A stretch of DNA of 64,000 nucleotides from Acidimicrobiia bacterium (GCA_036271555.1 DATBAK010000010.1:1-64000), one strand, 5' to 3'. Counted from the stretch's first letter, positions 44,914 to 53,498 are shown. Notes: a model not told the origin generated them from the sequence alone. Translations and numbers: made by a program.

Positions 44914-45903
44914 TCAGGTGCCGCGCGGCGTCATTCCCGCCGCGATGTAGATCGCGTCGAGCACGCGCATGTTGGCGATCGAGTCCGACGGCGGGGTGAG
45001 CGTCGGCTCGCCGCGCAGCACCGCGCCGCAGAACGCGTCGAGCTGATACTCGTAGGTCGGGCGACGCGAGAACTTCTCCCTGCGCGTCGTGCCGCTCGTC
45101 TTCACGCGCATGCGGTGCCACATCTGCGGGGACGTCGGGTTGATGACGTGCAACTCGCCGCGGTCGCCGATCACGCGCGCGTACGTCTGGATCACCCACG
45201 ACGACCACATGGAGCACGTGATTTGCGCGGTATGGCCGCTCGGGAAGCGCAGCTCGGCGCGCATCGCACGATCGATGTCCGGTGTCCGGCGCTTCGCGGT
45301 GGCCGATACGACCTCCGGCTCTTCGCGACCGAGCACGCGCGCCATGTGCACGGTGTACGCGCCGACGTCCATCGTCGCGCCGCCCGCGAGGTCGTACTGA
45401 TAGCGGATGTCGGAGAACTTCGGCAGTGGGAAGCACAAAGACGTCTCGATGCGACGGATCGTTCCGAGGTCGCCGCTCTCCACGAGCTCGACCATGCGGT
45501 GCGCGAGCGGGTGGTAGCGGTAATGGAAGGCCTCCATCACGACCCGGCCCGTGCGGTCCGCGACGGCCGCGACCTGCTCGGCCTCCTGCGCGTTCGCGGT
45601 GAACGGCTTCTCGCACAGCACGTGCTTGCCCGCTTCGAGCGCGGCGATCGTCCATTGCGCGTGCAGTCCGTTCGGGAGCGGGTTGTAGATCGCGTCGATC
45701 TCGGGATCGGCGACGAGCGCGTCGTACGAATCGCGGACGTTGGGGATCTGATGCTTCGCGGCGAAGGCCTCGGCGCGGGCGCGGTCGCGCGCCGCGACGG
45801 CCGTGACGATCGCCTCGGACGAGTGCTGCGCGGGCTTGATGACCGCGCCCGGCGCGATGCGCGCGGCGCCGAGGATCCCGATGCGAACGGTGTTCGTGCT
45901 CAT
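44914..45903 (-). CDS. Gfo/Idh/MocA-family NAD(P)-dependent oxidoreductase
   Basis: 329 aa from ATG 45903. The Rossmann start RIGILGAARIAPGAVIKPA, the AIYNPLPNGLHAQW segment and the diagnostic E98-K-P of HVLCEKPF identify the family; the C-terminal sheet contains FHYRYHPLAHRMVEL and GGATMDVGAYTVHMARVL. Members oxidise or reduce sugars, inositols or trans-dihydrodiols; the D-x-GxYxxxxA(R/Y) pattern resembles dihydrodiol dehydrogenase-like members, but the substrate is undetermined. The transcript is probably leaderless: TAGTGT lies eight bases before the ATG. It converges on the TadG-like gene with 18 bases between stops. Confidence 0.9.
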   Translation of the reverse strand: MSTNTVRIGILGAARIAPGAVIKPAQHSSEAIVTAVAARDRARAEAFAAKHQIPNVRDSYDALVADPEIDAIYNPLPNGLHAQWTIAALEAGKHVLCEKPFTANAQEAEQVAAVADRTGRVVMEAFHYRYHPLAHRMVELVESGDLGTIRRIETSLCFPLPKFSDIRYQYDLAGGATMDVGAYTVHMARVLGREEPEVVSATAKRRTPDIDRAMRAELRFPSGHTAQITCSMWSSWVIQTYARVIGDRGELHVINPTSPQMWHRMRVKTSGTTRREKFSRRPTYEYQLDAFCGAVLRGEPTLTPPSDSIANMRVLDAIYIAAGMTPRGT

Positions 45904-45911
45904 GCGCGCCC

Positions 45912-45917
45912 ACACTA
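45912..45917 (-). promoter_or_regulatory. -10-like hexamer TAGTGT for the Gfo/Idh/MocA gene
   Basis: On the minus strand TAGTGT is followed by eight bases and the ATG at 45903, with no ribosome-binding site between. This places the likely transcription start at or next to the start codon. Confidence 0.4.
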
Positions 45918-45925
45918 CGGGTGGG

Positions 45926-48187
45926 CTACTCGAAGCGCGCCGTCTCCAACGAGGTGAGCCGGTCGAGCAGCGGCAGCGTCGCGCCGACGATCGCCAATGC
46001 GATCGCGAGACCGCCGCCGAGCGTCAGCCAATAGCTCGGCGCGGGGAAGCGGAACCTCTGGTTCGAGTTCACGATCGCGAGCAGCATCCCGTTGACGACG
46101 AAGCCGAGGACCGCGCTCGCGGCCGCAACCACGAGCAACGGCCATGCAGCCTCGGCGAGCACGACGCGGTGCAGCTGGCGCAACGGCATGCCGCTCAGCC
46201 GGAGCAACGCGAACGGCCGCTTCCGTTCGACGAGGCCACCCGCGACCGCCACCGCGAGGCTGCAGCCCGCGATCAGCAATGTGACGAGGAGCGCGATGTT
46301 CGTGAGCCGCTCCGCGTCGCTCAGCTCGCGGCGATCGACCGCGTTGATGTCGGTGCCCGTCATTGCCTGCGACCCGGGAAACGCGCGCTCGAGGTCGGTG
46401 CGCACGTGCTCGATCGTGTCGAAGTGACCGTTCGTGAGCACGGCGACGCCCCACAGCGACTGCCCGGTCAGCTCGGCGGGGGAGACCACGCGTCCGAGCG
46501 TTGCCGCGGGTGGGCTTCCGCGATCGAGGATCGCGCCGACGTCGACGGTCGTCGTGCCGACGCAGGGTGAGAGTCCGAGTGCGGCCGCGTCGGTACAGCG
46601 CACGACGCCGGGATCGGGCAGCCTCACCTTCACAACTTCGCCGTCGGCGAAGCGACGGGGGGCTTGGATCGGCACACCTCCCGGTACGGTCCGGACGTCG
46701 ATCACGCGCGTGACACCTGGGATCTGCTGCAACGCGTCGAGCAACCTCGATGCTGCAGTCGCGTCGAGGGTGCCGAGGTCGCGCGACGAGCCGACCGGAA
46801 CCGCGCGCGACTGCGATGCCGCGACCGCGCCGACCGTGGTGTCGGCGATGGACGCGTGACCGAAGTGGACGGACGCGCGGTGGCTCGCAGCGAGCGAGCT
46901 CACGAGGCTGGTCACGAACACCGCGAGGACCAAGCCGCTGATGGCGCGAAAGCCGGCGGACGGGTTGTCCTCGAGTCGGCGCGCCGCGAGCAACGACGGC
47001 GCGCGCCGCCCGAAGCGCTGCATGACCTTCGCCACGACGACGGTGAGCCACGGTCCGCACACCACGATGCTGAGCACGATCAACGAGAATGCGGCGCCGA
47101 TCGTGACCAGCGTCGACGTCGCGCCGTACGAGCCCGAGTGGAACGCGAGCGAGAGCGCGAACACGACGAGCGATCCGACGAGCGCGAGCACGCGCCAGCC
47201 GCGCGGTCGGCGGCGTACCGCCTGGCGCGTGACGCCGAGCGGGGAGATGCGGACCCGACGCAACGACACGAGGGCGGCCAGCGCGGCGAGCAAGGGCACG
47301 CCGACCGCGATGAGCACGCCGAACGCGAGCGAGAGGTGGAGGTCGGAACGGTAGAAGGACATGCCGTCGTCGATCGGGAGGTGCGCGGCATACGGCCGCA
47401 GCAACACGAAGCCGACGAACCCGACCGCGGTGCCGACGATCCCGGCGACGAGCGCCTCGACCGCGGCGACCGCACCCGCCTGCGCCGGCGTCGCGCCCGC
47501 CAATCTCATCGCGGCGAGTCGCTGCTCACGCCGCGCTGCCGCGAGCCTCGTCGCGGTCGACACGAACACGAGCAGCGGGATCAGCAGCGCGAGCGCGCCG
47601 ATCACGAACACGAGCTTCAGCGTGTCGGCGTAGGTGTGGGCTTTGGGCGCGGTCTCGATGCTGTGCACCGTGATCGCACCGGCGTCGTGCAGCGCGGCCG
47701 GCGTGTACCCGACGAAGATCACGAGCTGGTTCGGCGCTTCGAGCGCGCCGTTGCCGACCGTCTCGACGACCCGACCGGGGTAGCGATCCGCGAGCAGCGA
47801 GCGATCGGTCGACTCGAGCAGTCGTTCCATCGCGGGCGACGCCGCGAGCTCACCGGGACCCGGCAGGCGATCGAGGAAGCTCGGGACGGGCGCGTGTGAG
47901 CCTTCGGCGGCGACGTCGACGCGGATGATCGGGCGGCTCCCGATCTCGTCGTCCGTGAGTCGCCACAGGAGTGCGTCGGACGTCGACTCATCGACCGACG
48001 GGCGCCGGTTGTGCTCCGACGTGTCCGTCCATCCGGAGCGCGCGTCGTGTGCGTGCAGCGCCGGGAACGCGACGGTCGCGATGAGCAGCAGGGTGACGCC
48101 GAGCGCGACTCCGAGCGCGGTGAGCACGAGCCGCACGGTGGACTCCTTGCCACCACCGATGCTGACGCGCGCGGCGAGGCGGATCAC
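45926..48187 (-). CDS. ABC transporter permease, FtsX/MacB-like
   Basis: 753 aa from GTG 48187, overlapping the ATPase stop as GTGA. Helix 1 (LVLTALGVALGVTLLLIATV) is followed by a large extracytoplasmic region, then a first FtsX core (LVFVIGALALLIPLLVFVST, RLAAMRLAGATPAQAGAVAA). A central pair of helices and a second FtsX core near the end (LTNIALLVTLLIAGCSLAVA, PFALLRLSGMPLRQLHRVVL) complete about ten helices. The duplicated FtsX arrangement is typical of actinobacterial permeases of the MacB/LolCDE-like type VII ABC group, which extract or move lipids, peptides or antibiotics from the membrane using cytosolic ATP. Substrate unknown. Confidence 0.88.
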   Translation of the reverse strand: MIRLAARVSIGGGKESTVRLVLTALGVALGVTLLLIATVAFPALHAHDARSGWTDTSEHNRRPSVDESTSDALLWRLTDDEIGSRPIIRVDVAAEGSHAPVPSFLDRLPGPGELAASPAMERLLESTDRSLLADRYPGRVVETVGNGALEAPNQLVIFVGYTPAALHDAGAITVHSIETAPKAHTYADTLKLVFVIGALALLIPLLVFVSTATRLAAARREQRLAAMRLAGATPAQAGAVAAVEALVAGIVGTAVGFVGFVLLRPYAAHLPIDDGMSFYRSDLHLSLAFGVLIAVGVPLLAALAALVSLRRVRISPLGVTRQAVRRRPRGWRVLALVGSLVVFALSLAFHSGSYGATSTLVTIGAAFSLIVLSIVVCGPWLTVVVAKVMQRFGRRAPSLLAARRLEDNPSAGFRAISGLVLAVFVTSLVSSLAASHRASVHFGHASIADTTVGAVAASQSRAVPVGSSRDLGTLDATAASRLLDALQQIPGVTRVIDVRTVPGGVPIQAPRRFADGEVVKVRLPDPGVVRCTDAAALGLSPCVGTTTVDVGAILDRGSPPAATLGRVVSPAELTGQSLWGVAVLTNGHFDTIEHVRTDLERAFPGSQAMTGTDINAVDRRELSDAERLTNIALLVTLLIAGCSLAVAVAGGLVERKRPFALLRLSGMPLRQLHRVVLAEAAWPLLVVAAASAVLGFVVNGMLLAIVNSNQRFRFPAPSYWLTLGGGLAIALAIVGATLPLLDRLTSLETARFE

Positions 48188-48873
48188 GACGCAACCGGAA
48201 CGGCGATGCGACCGTCACGCACGACGATCTCGCGATCGGCGAACGCGGCGACGCGCGGCTCGTGCGTGACGAGCACCACGGTCGTGCCCTCGAGGCGCGC
48301 GGTGTCGACGAGCAGGTCCATCACGAGCTCGCCCGCGAGGGAGTCGAGCGATCCGGTCGGCTCGTCGGCGAACACGACGTCCGGATGCCCGACCATCGCA
48401 CGCGCGAGCGCGACGCGCTGCGCTTCGCCACCCGAGAGCTCACCCGGCCGGCGCGTCTCCAGTTCGTCGAGTCGCAGCCTCCCGAACCACGCGCCCGCGG
48501 TTGCGATCGCTTCGCGGCGCGCGACGCCGGAGAGCAACATCGGCAGCGCGACGTTCTCGACTGCGGTGAGCTCGGGCACGAGCTGTCCGAACTGGAACAC
48601 GAAGCCGAAGCGCTGACGGCGAAGCTCGGTGCGCGCCCGTTCGGATCGCGTGTCGATCCGCGCCCCGTCGAACCAGATCTCGCCCGCGTCGGGGCGCAGG
48701 ATGCCCGCCAGGCAGTGCAGCAAGGTCGACTTGCCCGAGCCGCTCGGGCCCATCACCGCGAGCACTTCGCCGCGCGCGACGTCGACGTCGACGCCGCGCA
48801 GCGCGTTGGTGGTACCGAAGGAGCGGGTCACGCCCCGAGCCGAAAGGCAGCTTCGGTCAGTTGTTGCGGTCAT
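48184..48873 (-). CDS. ABC transporter ATP-binding protein (LolD/MacB type)
   Basis: 229 aa from ATG 48873 with GAGGAGG six bases upstream; TTG 48879 is less likely. All nucleotide-binding elements are intact: Walker A GPSGSGKST (42-50), signature LSGGE (146-150), Walker B VVFADE (166-171) and the switch His204 in THEPR. Its start lies inside the end of the PadR gene (17-base overlap) and its stop overlaps the permease start, so regulator, ATPase and permease are co-transcribed and probably translated in a coupled way. Confidence 0.93.
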   Translation of the reverse strand: MTATTDRSCLSARGVTRSFGTTNALRGVDVDVARGEVLAVMGPSGSGKSTLLHCLAGILRPDAGEIWFDGARIDTRSERARTELRRQRFGFVFQFGQLVPELTAVENVALPMLLSGVARREAIATAGAWFGRLRLDELETRRPGELSGGEAQRVALARAMVGHPDVVFADEPTGSLDSLAGELVMDLLVDTARLEGTTVVLVTHEPRVAAFADREIVVRDGRIAVPVAS

Positions 48874-49393
48874 CGGCAACCTCCTCGGCGAGTCGGGCGA
48901 GACGAGAGGCGGTCAGGTCGATCCACCGCAGGTCGGCCTCGAGGTGGAAGAGCGCGTAGTCGGCGACGAGCGCATCGGCGATCCCGCCGGCGCGACGCTT
49001 CGCCGTCAGCTCGCGCATGCGCGCGAGGTGCGCGGCGCGCTGGGCGTCGAGGAAGCGGTCGGCATCGCGGCCCGAGAGCAGCGCGAGCACCACCTTCGTG
49101 AACAGCACGGTCTGCAAGTGCGGCTCCGGCGCCTCGGGCGAAGCGAGCCAGCGCTCGAGCTCGGCCACGCCGTCGTCGGTGATCGCATAGCGCTTGCGCT
49201 CCGGTCCACCGCCGGGTTCCGTGCCGTCGACCCGCACCCGGCCGTCGCGCTCGAGGCGGGCGAGGGTCGCGTAGACCTGACCGAAGGGAAGCGGACGGTC
49301 GTGCCGGAAGCGGCGGTCGTAGGCCCGTTTCAGCTCGTAGCCGTGGCTCGGACGGGCCTCGAGCAGGCCCAACATCGTGGTCGACACCGTCAT
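48857..49393 (-). CDS. PadR-family transcriptional regulator
   Basis: 178 aa from ATG 49393. The N-terminal winged helix is of PadR type (TMLGLLEARPSHGYELKRAY, FGQVYATLARLERDGRVRVD, GPERKRYAITDDGVAELERW). The C-terminal half (residues 95-178) is the helical Vir_act_alpha_C-like dimerisation domain. PadR proteins usually repress an adjacent transporter operon and are released by a phenolic or antibiotic ligand. Here the regulator is the first gene of the operon with the ATPase and permease, so autorepression is likely. The TATAGT box at 49400-49405 gives a leaderless start. Confidence 0.9.
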   Translation of the reverse strand: MTVSTTMLGLLEARPSHGYELKRAYDRRFRHDRPLPFGQVYATLARLERDGRVRVDGTEPGGGPERKRYAITDDGVAELERWLASPEAPEPHLQTVLFTKVVLALLSGRDADRFLDAQRAAHLARMRELTAKRRAGGIADALVADYALFHLEADLRWIDLTASRLARLAEEVADDRNN

Positions 49394-49399
49394 GCGGGC

Positions 49400-49405
49400 A
49401 CTATA
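49400..49405 (-). promoter_or_regulatory. -10 hexamer TATAGT of the PadR-ABC operon
   Basis: TATAGT precedes the PadR ATG (49393) by six bases, consistent with a leaderless mRNA. A second GCGTAT lies upstream at about 49416-49421, forming a short direct repeat with the GCGTAT that overlaps the -10 box. That repeat may be part of the PadR operator, but it lacks the usual ATGT/ACAT arms. Confidence 0.5.
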
Positions 49406-49503
49406 CGCCGGGAGAATACGCTGAGGGAATAGCCGGTCCGAGCTCGCAGAGCGCGCGCTAGCGTTCACCCGTCCGACAGGCGGGAACGGCGGGGGAGCTG
49501 AAC

Positions 49504-50724
49504 ATGGGCGGATCGACGCGGATGCGGCGAGTGCTCGCGCGAACGGGTGTCGCGCTGGCAGTGGTGACGACGGCGGCGGTCGCGAGCCCGCTCGCCGCCG
49601 GCGCGGCCCGGGGCGGTGTCCCGGATGGGCCCGACTACGTGATCACGTCGGTGAACAACCCGCCGGTGACCGCGGCACCCGGCGGCAGCTTCACGCTGCT
49701 CGACACCACCAAGAACCAGGGCAACGCCGACGCGACCGCCACGAGCCAGAACCTCTACTACCTCTCGCCCGACAACGAGCTCGACGCGACCGACACGGTG
49801 CTCGGCGGGCGCGGCATCCTCGCGCTCACTGCGGGCGAGACCAGCTCGGGCGGCCTGAACGCGCACGTGCCGGCGAACATGCCGCTCGGCGACTACTTCG
49901 TGATCACGTGCGCCGACGGCTCGAACAACGTCGCCGAGGTCGACGAGACGAACAACTGCGCGAGCTCGACGACGCAGGTCTCGATCGTGCTGCCCGACTA
50001 CAAGGTCACCACGCTGACCGAGCCGCCGGCCGCCGGCCAGCGTGGGAAGGCCTTCACCATCTTCGATACGACGAAGAACATCGGCCGGGGCGACGGCTCG
50101 GCGGACGCGTACACCGACTACTACTTCTCGAAGAACGCGAAGCTCGACGCAGGCGACTACATCATCGGTGGGCGCGGAATGTTCGGGCTCGCCGCGCACA
50201 AGGCGAGCACCGGCGGCCTCAACGCGCACGTGCCGAGCACCATCACGCCGGGCCAGTACTTCCTGCTCGCGTGTGCCGACGACACGCACGACACCACCGA
50301 AGCGAACGAAGCGAACAACTGCATGCACTCGGCCGGCAAGACGACGGTCACGGTGCCCGACTACTACGTCCCGTCGGTCAGCACGCCACCCGCGCAGGCG
50401 ACGCGCGGCGCGCAGATCAGTTACAGCGTCCAGGTCCGGAACAAGGGCGGCGACGCGCCGTTCACGACCGTGAACGCGTACTACCTGTCGAAGGACACGG
50501 TCGTCGACGCGAGCGACGTGCAGTTCGCGGTGATGCCGGAGATCTCGCCGTTGCGCCGGGGCCAGAGCGTGTTCGACGGCGAAGAGCTCGTCGTGCCGTC
50601 CAAGGCGAAGCTCGGCTTCTTCCACATCATCGTCTGCGCCGATGCGACGAACGTGCTCGGGGAAGCCGACGAGACCAACAACTGCCGCGCGTCGGTCGGC
50701 AAGGTGCAGATCGTCAGGAGCTGA
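49504..50724 (+). CDS. Secreted protein with three CARDB domains
   Basis: 406 aa from ATG 49504 with GGGGGAG seven bases upstream. The signal peptide is TGVALAVVTTAAVASPLAAG. Three repeats of about 115 residues follow, each opening with PDYxVTSxxxPP, continuing with NxGxxDATA, YYLSPDNELDATD or a close variant, and ending in FVITCADGSNNVAEVDETNN C. This pattern (conserved Cys pair around the CAD and NNC) is that of CARDB (cell-adhesion-related bacterial) domains. No catalytic module or anchor is present. Probably extracellular and binding-related; ligand unknown. Confidence 0.85.
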   Translation: MGGSTRMRRVLARTGVALAVVTTAAVASPLAAGAARGGVPDGPDYVITSVNNPPVTAAPGGSFTLLDTTKNQGNADATATSQNLYYLSPDNELDATDTVLGGRGILALTAGETSSGGLNAHVPANMPLGDYFVITCADGSNNVAEVDETNNCASSTTQVSIVLPDYKVTTLTEPPAAGQRGKAFTIFDTTKNIGRGDGSADAYTDYYFSKNAKLDAGDYIIGGRGMFGLAAHKASTGGLNAHVPSTITPGQYFLLACADDTHDTTEANEANNCMHSAGKTTVTVPDYYVPSVSTPPAQATRGAQISYSVQVRNKGGDAPFTTVNAYYLSKDTVVDASDVQFAVMPEISPLRRGQSVFDGEELVVPSKAKLGFFHIIVCADATNVLGEADETNNCRASVGKVQIVRS

Positions 50725-50779
50725 CCGCTGACGCGCGCGGGCTCAGGCACAATCCACTCGCGCGTTAGCGTTGCTCCAC

Positions 50780-51793
50780 ATGGCCAAGACCGAGCAGGTC
50801 GAGCTCGAGCTCGCGGGGCGCACGGTGCGCGTGACGAGCCCCGCGAAGGTCATGTTTCCGGAGGGCGGGCAGACGAAGCTCGACCTCGTCCGCTACTACG
50901 AGTCGGTCGAAGTGCCGCTGATGCGCGCGATGGGCGGCCGGCCGGTGCTGATGCAGCGGTTCCCGCACGGCGCGGGCGGTAGCTCGTTCTTCCAGAAGCG
51001 CGTGCCCGACGACGCGCCCGAATGGCTCGAGACGACGATCGTGAGCACGCCGAACGGCACGACGTCGCGCGCGCTCGTCGCCGCCGACCTCGCGCACGTC
51101 GCGTGGGCCGTGAACCTCGGTTGCCTCGGCTTCCACGTCTGGCCGAACCGCGCCGACGATCCCGAGCACGCCGACGAGCTGCGCATCGATCTCGACCCGC
51201 AGCCGGGCATCACCTTCGCCGATCTGCGCGCCGCGGCGGTGCAGGTGCACGCGCTCTTCGACGAGCTCGGTATCGAGTCGTGGCCGAAGACCACCGGCAA
51301 TCGCGGCATCCACGTGTACGTGCGTCTTGAACCGCGTTGGTCGCCGATCGAGGTTCGCGCCGCGGCGGTCGCCGTCGCGCGTGAGCTCGCGCGCCGATGT
51401 CCCGAGACGATCACCGACGCGTGGTGGAAGGAAGAGCGCGGGCAACGCGTCTTCGTCGACTTCAACCAGAACGCACCGCACAAGACGGTCTTCGGCGCGT
51501 GGTCGGTTCGCGCGCGTGTGGGCGCGCAGGTGTCGACACCGTTCGTGTGGGACGAGCTCGACGCGATCGATCCCGAGGTGCTCACGATCGACACGGTGCC
51601 GCCGCGCGTCGCCGAGCGCGGCGACCCGTGGGAGACGACGCAGACCGAGGCGCAGTCGCTCGAACCGCTGTTGGAGATGTCGGCACGCGATCTCGCGTCG
51701 GGACTCACGGACGCGCCCTGGCCCCCCGTCTATCCGAAGATGCCCGGCGAGCCGCCTCGCGTCGCGCCGAGCCGCGCGAAGAAGACGACCTGA
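50780..51793 (+). CDS. LigD-type DNA primase-polymerase domain protein (stand-alone)
   Basis: 337 aa from ATG 50780. The archaeo-eukaryotic primase fold of LigD polymerase domains is clear: VTSPAKVMFPEGGQTKLDLV at the start, metal-binding RIDLDPQPG with D137 and D139, WPKTTGNRGIHVYV, and the third acidic strand RVFVDFNQNAPHKT. These enzymes extend or fill DNA ends with NTPs in bacterial non-homologous end joining. No ligase, nuclease or Ku gene is adjacent, so partners must be elsewhere or it acts as a separate Prim-PolC-like protein. A TAGCGT box at 50766-50771, eight bases before ATG, suggests a leaderless mRNA. Confidence 0.9.
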   Translation: MAKTEQVELELAGRTVRVTSPAKVMFPEGGQTKLDLVRYYESVEVPLMRAMGGRPVLMQRFPHGAGGSSFFQKRVPDDAPEWLETTIVSTPNGTTSRALVAADLAHVAWAVNLGCLGFHVWPNRADDPEHADELRIDLDPQPGITFADLRAAAVQVHALFDELGIESWPKTTGNRGIHVYVRLEPRWSPIEVRAAAVAVARELARRCPETITDAWWKEERGQRVFVDFNQNAPHKTVFGAWSVRARVGAQVSTPFVWDELDAIDPEVLTIDTVPPRVAERGDPWETTQTEAQSLEPLLEMSARDLASGLTDAPWPPVYPKMPGEPPRVAPSRAKKTT

Positions 51794-51818
51794 GCCGCGA
51801 GCGCGACAGGGAGGAACA

Positions 51819-52289
51819 TTGCCGACGATCACACCGAACCTCTGGTTCGACACCGAGGGCAAGGACGCGGCCGACTTCTACGTCTCGATCTTCCCGAACT
51901 CGGAGATCGTCAACGTCTCGTACTACGGCGAGGCCGGGCCTCGCGAGGCCGGCACGGTGCTCACGGTCGACTTCCATCTCGACGGCCACCGCTTCACGGC
52001 GTTGAACGGCGGCCCCGACTTCAAGTTCACCGAAGCCATCTCGTTGTTGGTCAACTGCGTCGATCAGGCGGAGGTCGACTACTACTGGGAGAAGCTCGGC
52101 GCCGGCGGCGAGCCCGGACCGTGCGGCTGGTTGAAGGACCGGTACGGCGTGTCGTGGCAGATCGTGCCGACGGAGATGGAGCAGCTGCTCAGCGACCCCG
52201 ATCAGGACCGGGCGCAGCGGGCGATGAAGGCGATGCTGAGCATGGGCAAGATCGATCTCGCCGCCATCAAGGCCGCGGCCGACGGCTGA
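51819..52289 (+). CDS. VOC-superfamily protein (PhnB/3-demethylubiquinone-methyltransferase-like)
   Basis: 156 aa from a TTG start, supported by GGGAGGA four bases upstream and by alignment to the family start (TITPNLWFDTEGKDAADFYV). Other landmarks are SIFPNSEIVNVSYYGEAGP, FTALNGGPDFKFTEAISLLV, YYWEKLGAGG, CGWLKDRYGVSWQIVP and the C-terminal RAMKAMLSMGKIDLAAI. This PhnB-like VOC group has no well-proven activity despite its methyltransferase-derived name. It follows the LigD-type gene by 25 bases on the same strand, so co-transcription is possible. Confidence 0.88.
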   Translation: MPTITPNLWFDTEGKDAADFYVSIFPNSEIVNVSYYGEAGPREAGTVLTVDFHLDGHRFTALNGGPDFKFTEAISLLVNCVDQAEVDYYWEKLGAGGEPGPCGWLKDRYGVSWQIVPTEMEQLLSDPDQDRAQRAMKAMLSMGKIDLAAIKAAADG

Positions 52290-52342
52290 TCCTCAGCGCT
52301 GATCGGTGCCGATGAGGCGCACGCCGGCTCTACGCTTTGCCC

Positions 52343-52558
52343 GTGGGATCTCACAAGGGGCAACGTAGGAGGCGCGAAGCAAAGCCCGCGTCGGTTGCGC
52401 AGGACCTCGAGGCCTGGCTCCTCGATCCGGGCAAGGGCGACCTTCGACTCACCGGTGGTCGCACGTACGCCGCGGGCCTTGATGACGGTCGACCAGCGCG
52501 CCGCTTCGCGCTCGGTTTCCTCGTATTGCGTGAACGATTTCGGCGGCACTCAAGGTGA
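52343..52558 (+). CDS. Hypothetical small basic protein (doubtful)
   Basis: 71 aa from GTG 52343. The gene call rests mainly on the TACGCT -10-like box at 52331-52336, six bases before the GTG, the same leaderless arrangement as neighbouring genes. The translation is Arg-rich (KGQRRRREAK at the start, RERFRRHS at the end) with one plausible folded stretch, ASVAQDLEAWLLDPGKGDLR. No family is recognised, and a minus-strand frame over the same bases is also open. The whole stretch 52290-52651 has no confidently assigned gene. Confidence 0.3.
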   Translation: MGSHKGQRRRREAKPASVAQDLEAWLLDPGKGDLRLTGGRTYAAGLDDGRPARRFALGFLVLRERFRRHSR

Positions 52559-52651
52559 CGACGTTCCTGATCGCGAAGCTGCTCGACTGATCGGGGCATT
52601 TCGCGAAGCGGTTGGCGTTGCGCTCGCTGAATCGTCTGTGGGGGTGCGGTC

Positions 52652-52912
52652 ATGTTCAACCCGTTCGGCTCTACCGGTTACAACTTCTTGCAGCCGAGTG
52701 CGCGGCGCAAAGACGACCCGGGCTGGGGTTGGTGGAAGCTGCTCGGCATCGCGGCGCTGGCCACGGCCGCGGGCGTTCTGTTCGGCCTCCTCGACGCGGG
52801 CATCGTCCTCGTGCTGTCGGCGTTGGCGCTCGTCGCATTGCGCGTGCGACGGGCGCGCGCCGCGAAGCGCCGGGCGCGCTCTTCGCACCATGAGTCGCCA
52901 ATCCCGAAGTGA
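52652..52912 (+). CDS. Small membrane protein, function unknown
   Basis: 86 aa from ATG 52652. After a polar start ending PGWGWWKLLG there are two closely spaced hydrophobic segments, LGIAALATAAGVLFGLLDAG and IVLVLSALALVALRV, forming a helical hairpin, then a strongly basic tail (RRARAAKRRARSS) expected on the cytoplasmic side. The ribosome-binding site is weak (GGGGTG). No family recognised. The SRPBCC gene follows 49 bases later. Confidence 0.55.
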   Translation: MFNPFGSTGYNFLQPSARRKDDPGWGWWKLLGIAALATAAGVLFGLLDAGIVLVLSALALVALRVRRARAAKRRARSSHHESPIPK

Positions 52913-52961
52913 GCCACGCCCGGATCGCGGAGCGGCTCGACGAGATGCCTAGCCTCGGCGA

Positions 52962-53405
52962 ATGCGACTCACCGTCGAGGTGCCGCTCCACGCGAATCGC
53001 GCCGACGTCTGGGCCGCGATGTCATCCGTGGGCGGCGTGAACCGTGAGCTCTCGCCGTTCGTCCGGATGACCGACTCGACACACGGTGCGCACTTCGACA
53101 CCGAACCGTGGCGCGTCGGCACGCCAGTCGGATGGCAGCTGCTCCTCGGCTTCATCCCGATCGACCGTCATCGAATCGATCTGGTCGCGTTGCCCGACGG
53201 CGGCGGCTTCCGCGAGTCGTCATCGACTTGGTGGTATCGGGTTTGGAGGCACGAACGCACGCTGCTCGACCATCCTGATGGCTGCGTCGTGCACGACGAC
53301 ATCGAGATGGAATCGCGATTCGGGATGCCCGACGCGATTCTCCAGTGGGCAGTCAGCTGGATGTTCGAACGCAGATACGAGCATCTTCGTCGGCAGTTTG
53401 GGTGA
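52962..53405 (+). CDS. SRPBCC/START-like ligand-binding protein
   Basis: 147 aa. The helix-grip pattern is recognisable: VEVPLHANRADVWAAMSSVG at the N-terminus, then VNRELSPFVRM, a run of beta strands (VGWQLLLGFIPIDRHRIDLV), and a C-terminal helix ILQWAVSWMFERRYEHLRRQ, as in the cyclase/dehydrase-like SRPBCC proteins. The fold binds hydrophobic ligands in a central cavity; no ligand can be named. The TAGCCT box at 52950-52955, six bases before ATG, implies a leaderless transcript. Confidence 0.75.
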   Translation: MRLTVEVPLHANRADVWAAMSSVGGVNRELSPFVRMTDSTHGAHFDTEPWRVGTPVGWQLLLGFIPIDRHRIDLVALPDGGGFRESSSTWWYRVWRHERTLLDHPDGCVVHDDIEMESRFGMPDAILQWAVSWMFERRYEHLRRQFG

Positions 53406-53414
53406 CGCCCTCGT

Positions 53415-53474
53415 GAACTGAGCCGCCACCGGCGGCCGGGTAGAACTGAGCCACTACCGGCGGCCGGCCGCCGG
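53415..53474. repeat. Tandem 25-base near-repeats ending in an 18-base perfect palindrome
   Basis: GAACTGAGCC starts two copies at 53415 and 53443 (period 28); each runs into ACCGGCGGCCGG, with three mismatches between the copies at GCC versus ACT. The second copy continues into CCGGCGGCCGGCCGCCGG (53457-53474), which is perfectly self-complementary. The element separates the SRPBCC gene from the DAHP synthase leader, so it may terminate the former. It also resembles the end of a mobile or extragenic repeat. Confidence 0.6.
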
Positions 53475-53485
53475 CCGCGGCCTGC

Positions 53486-53491
53486 TAGCTT
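53486..53491 (+). promoter_or_regulatory. -10-like hexamer TAGCTT for the DAHP synthase leader
   Basis: TAGCTT, preceded by TGC (extended -10 pattern), ends seven bases before the GTG of the leader peptide. The transcript would begin at or beside that codon, so the leader peptide would be translated from a leaderless 5' end. No -35 element is evident. Confidence 0.45.
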
Positions 53492-53498
53492 CTCGTCC

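Noticed and set aside
52202-52549. 115-residue minus-strand frame in the gene-poor gap
   Set aside because: No motif, no ribosome-binding site, and its end runs antisense into the VOC gene. The plus-strand ORF with a -10-like box is a slightly better candidate.
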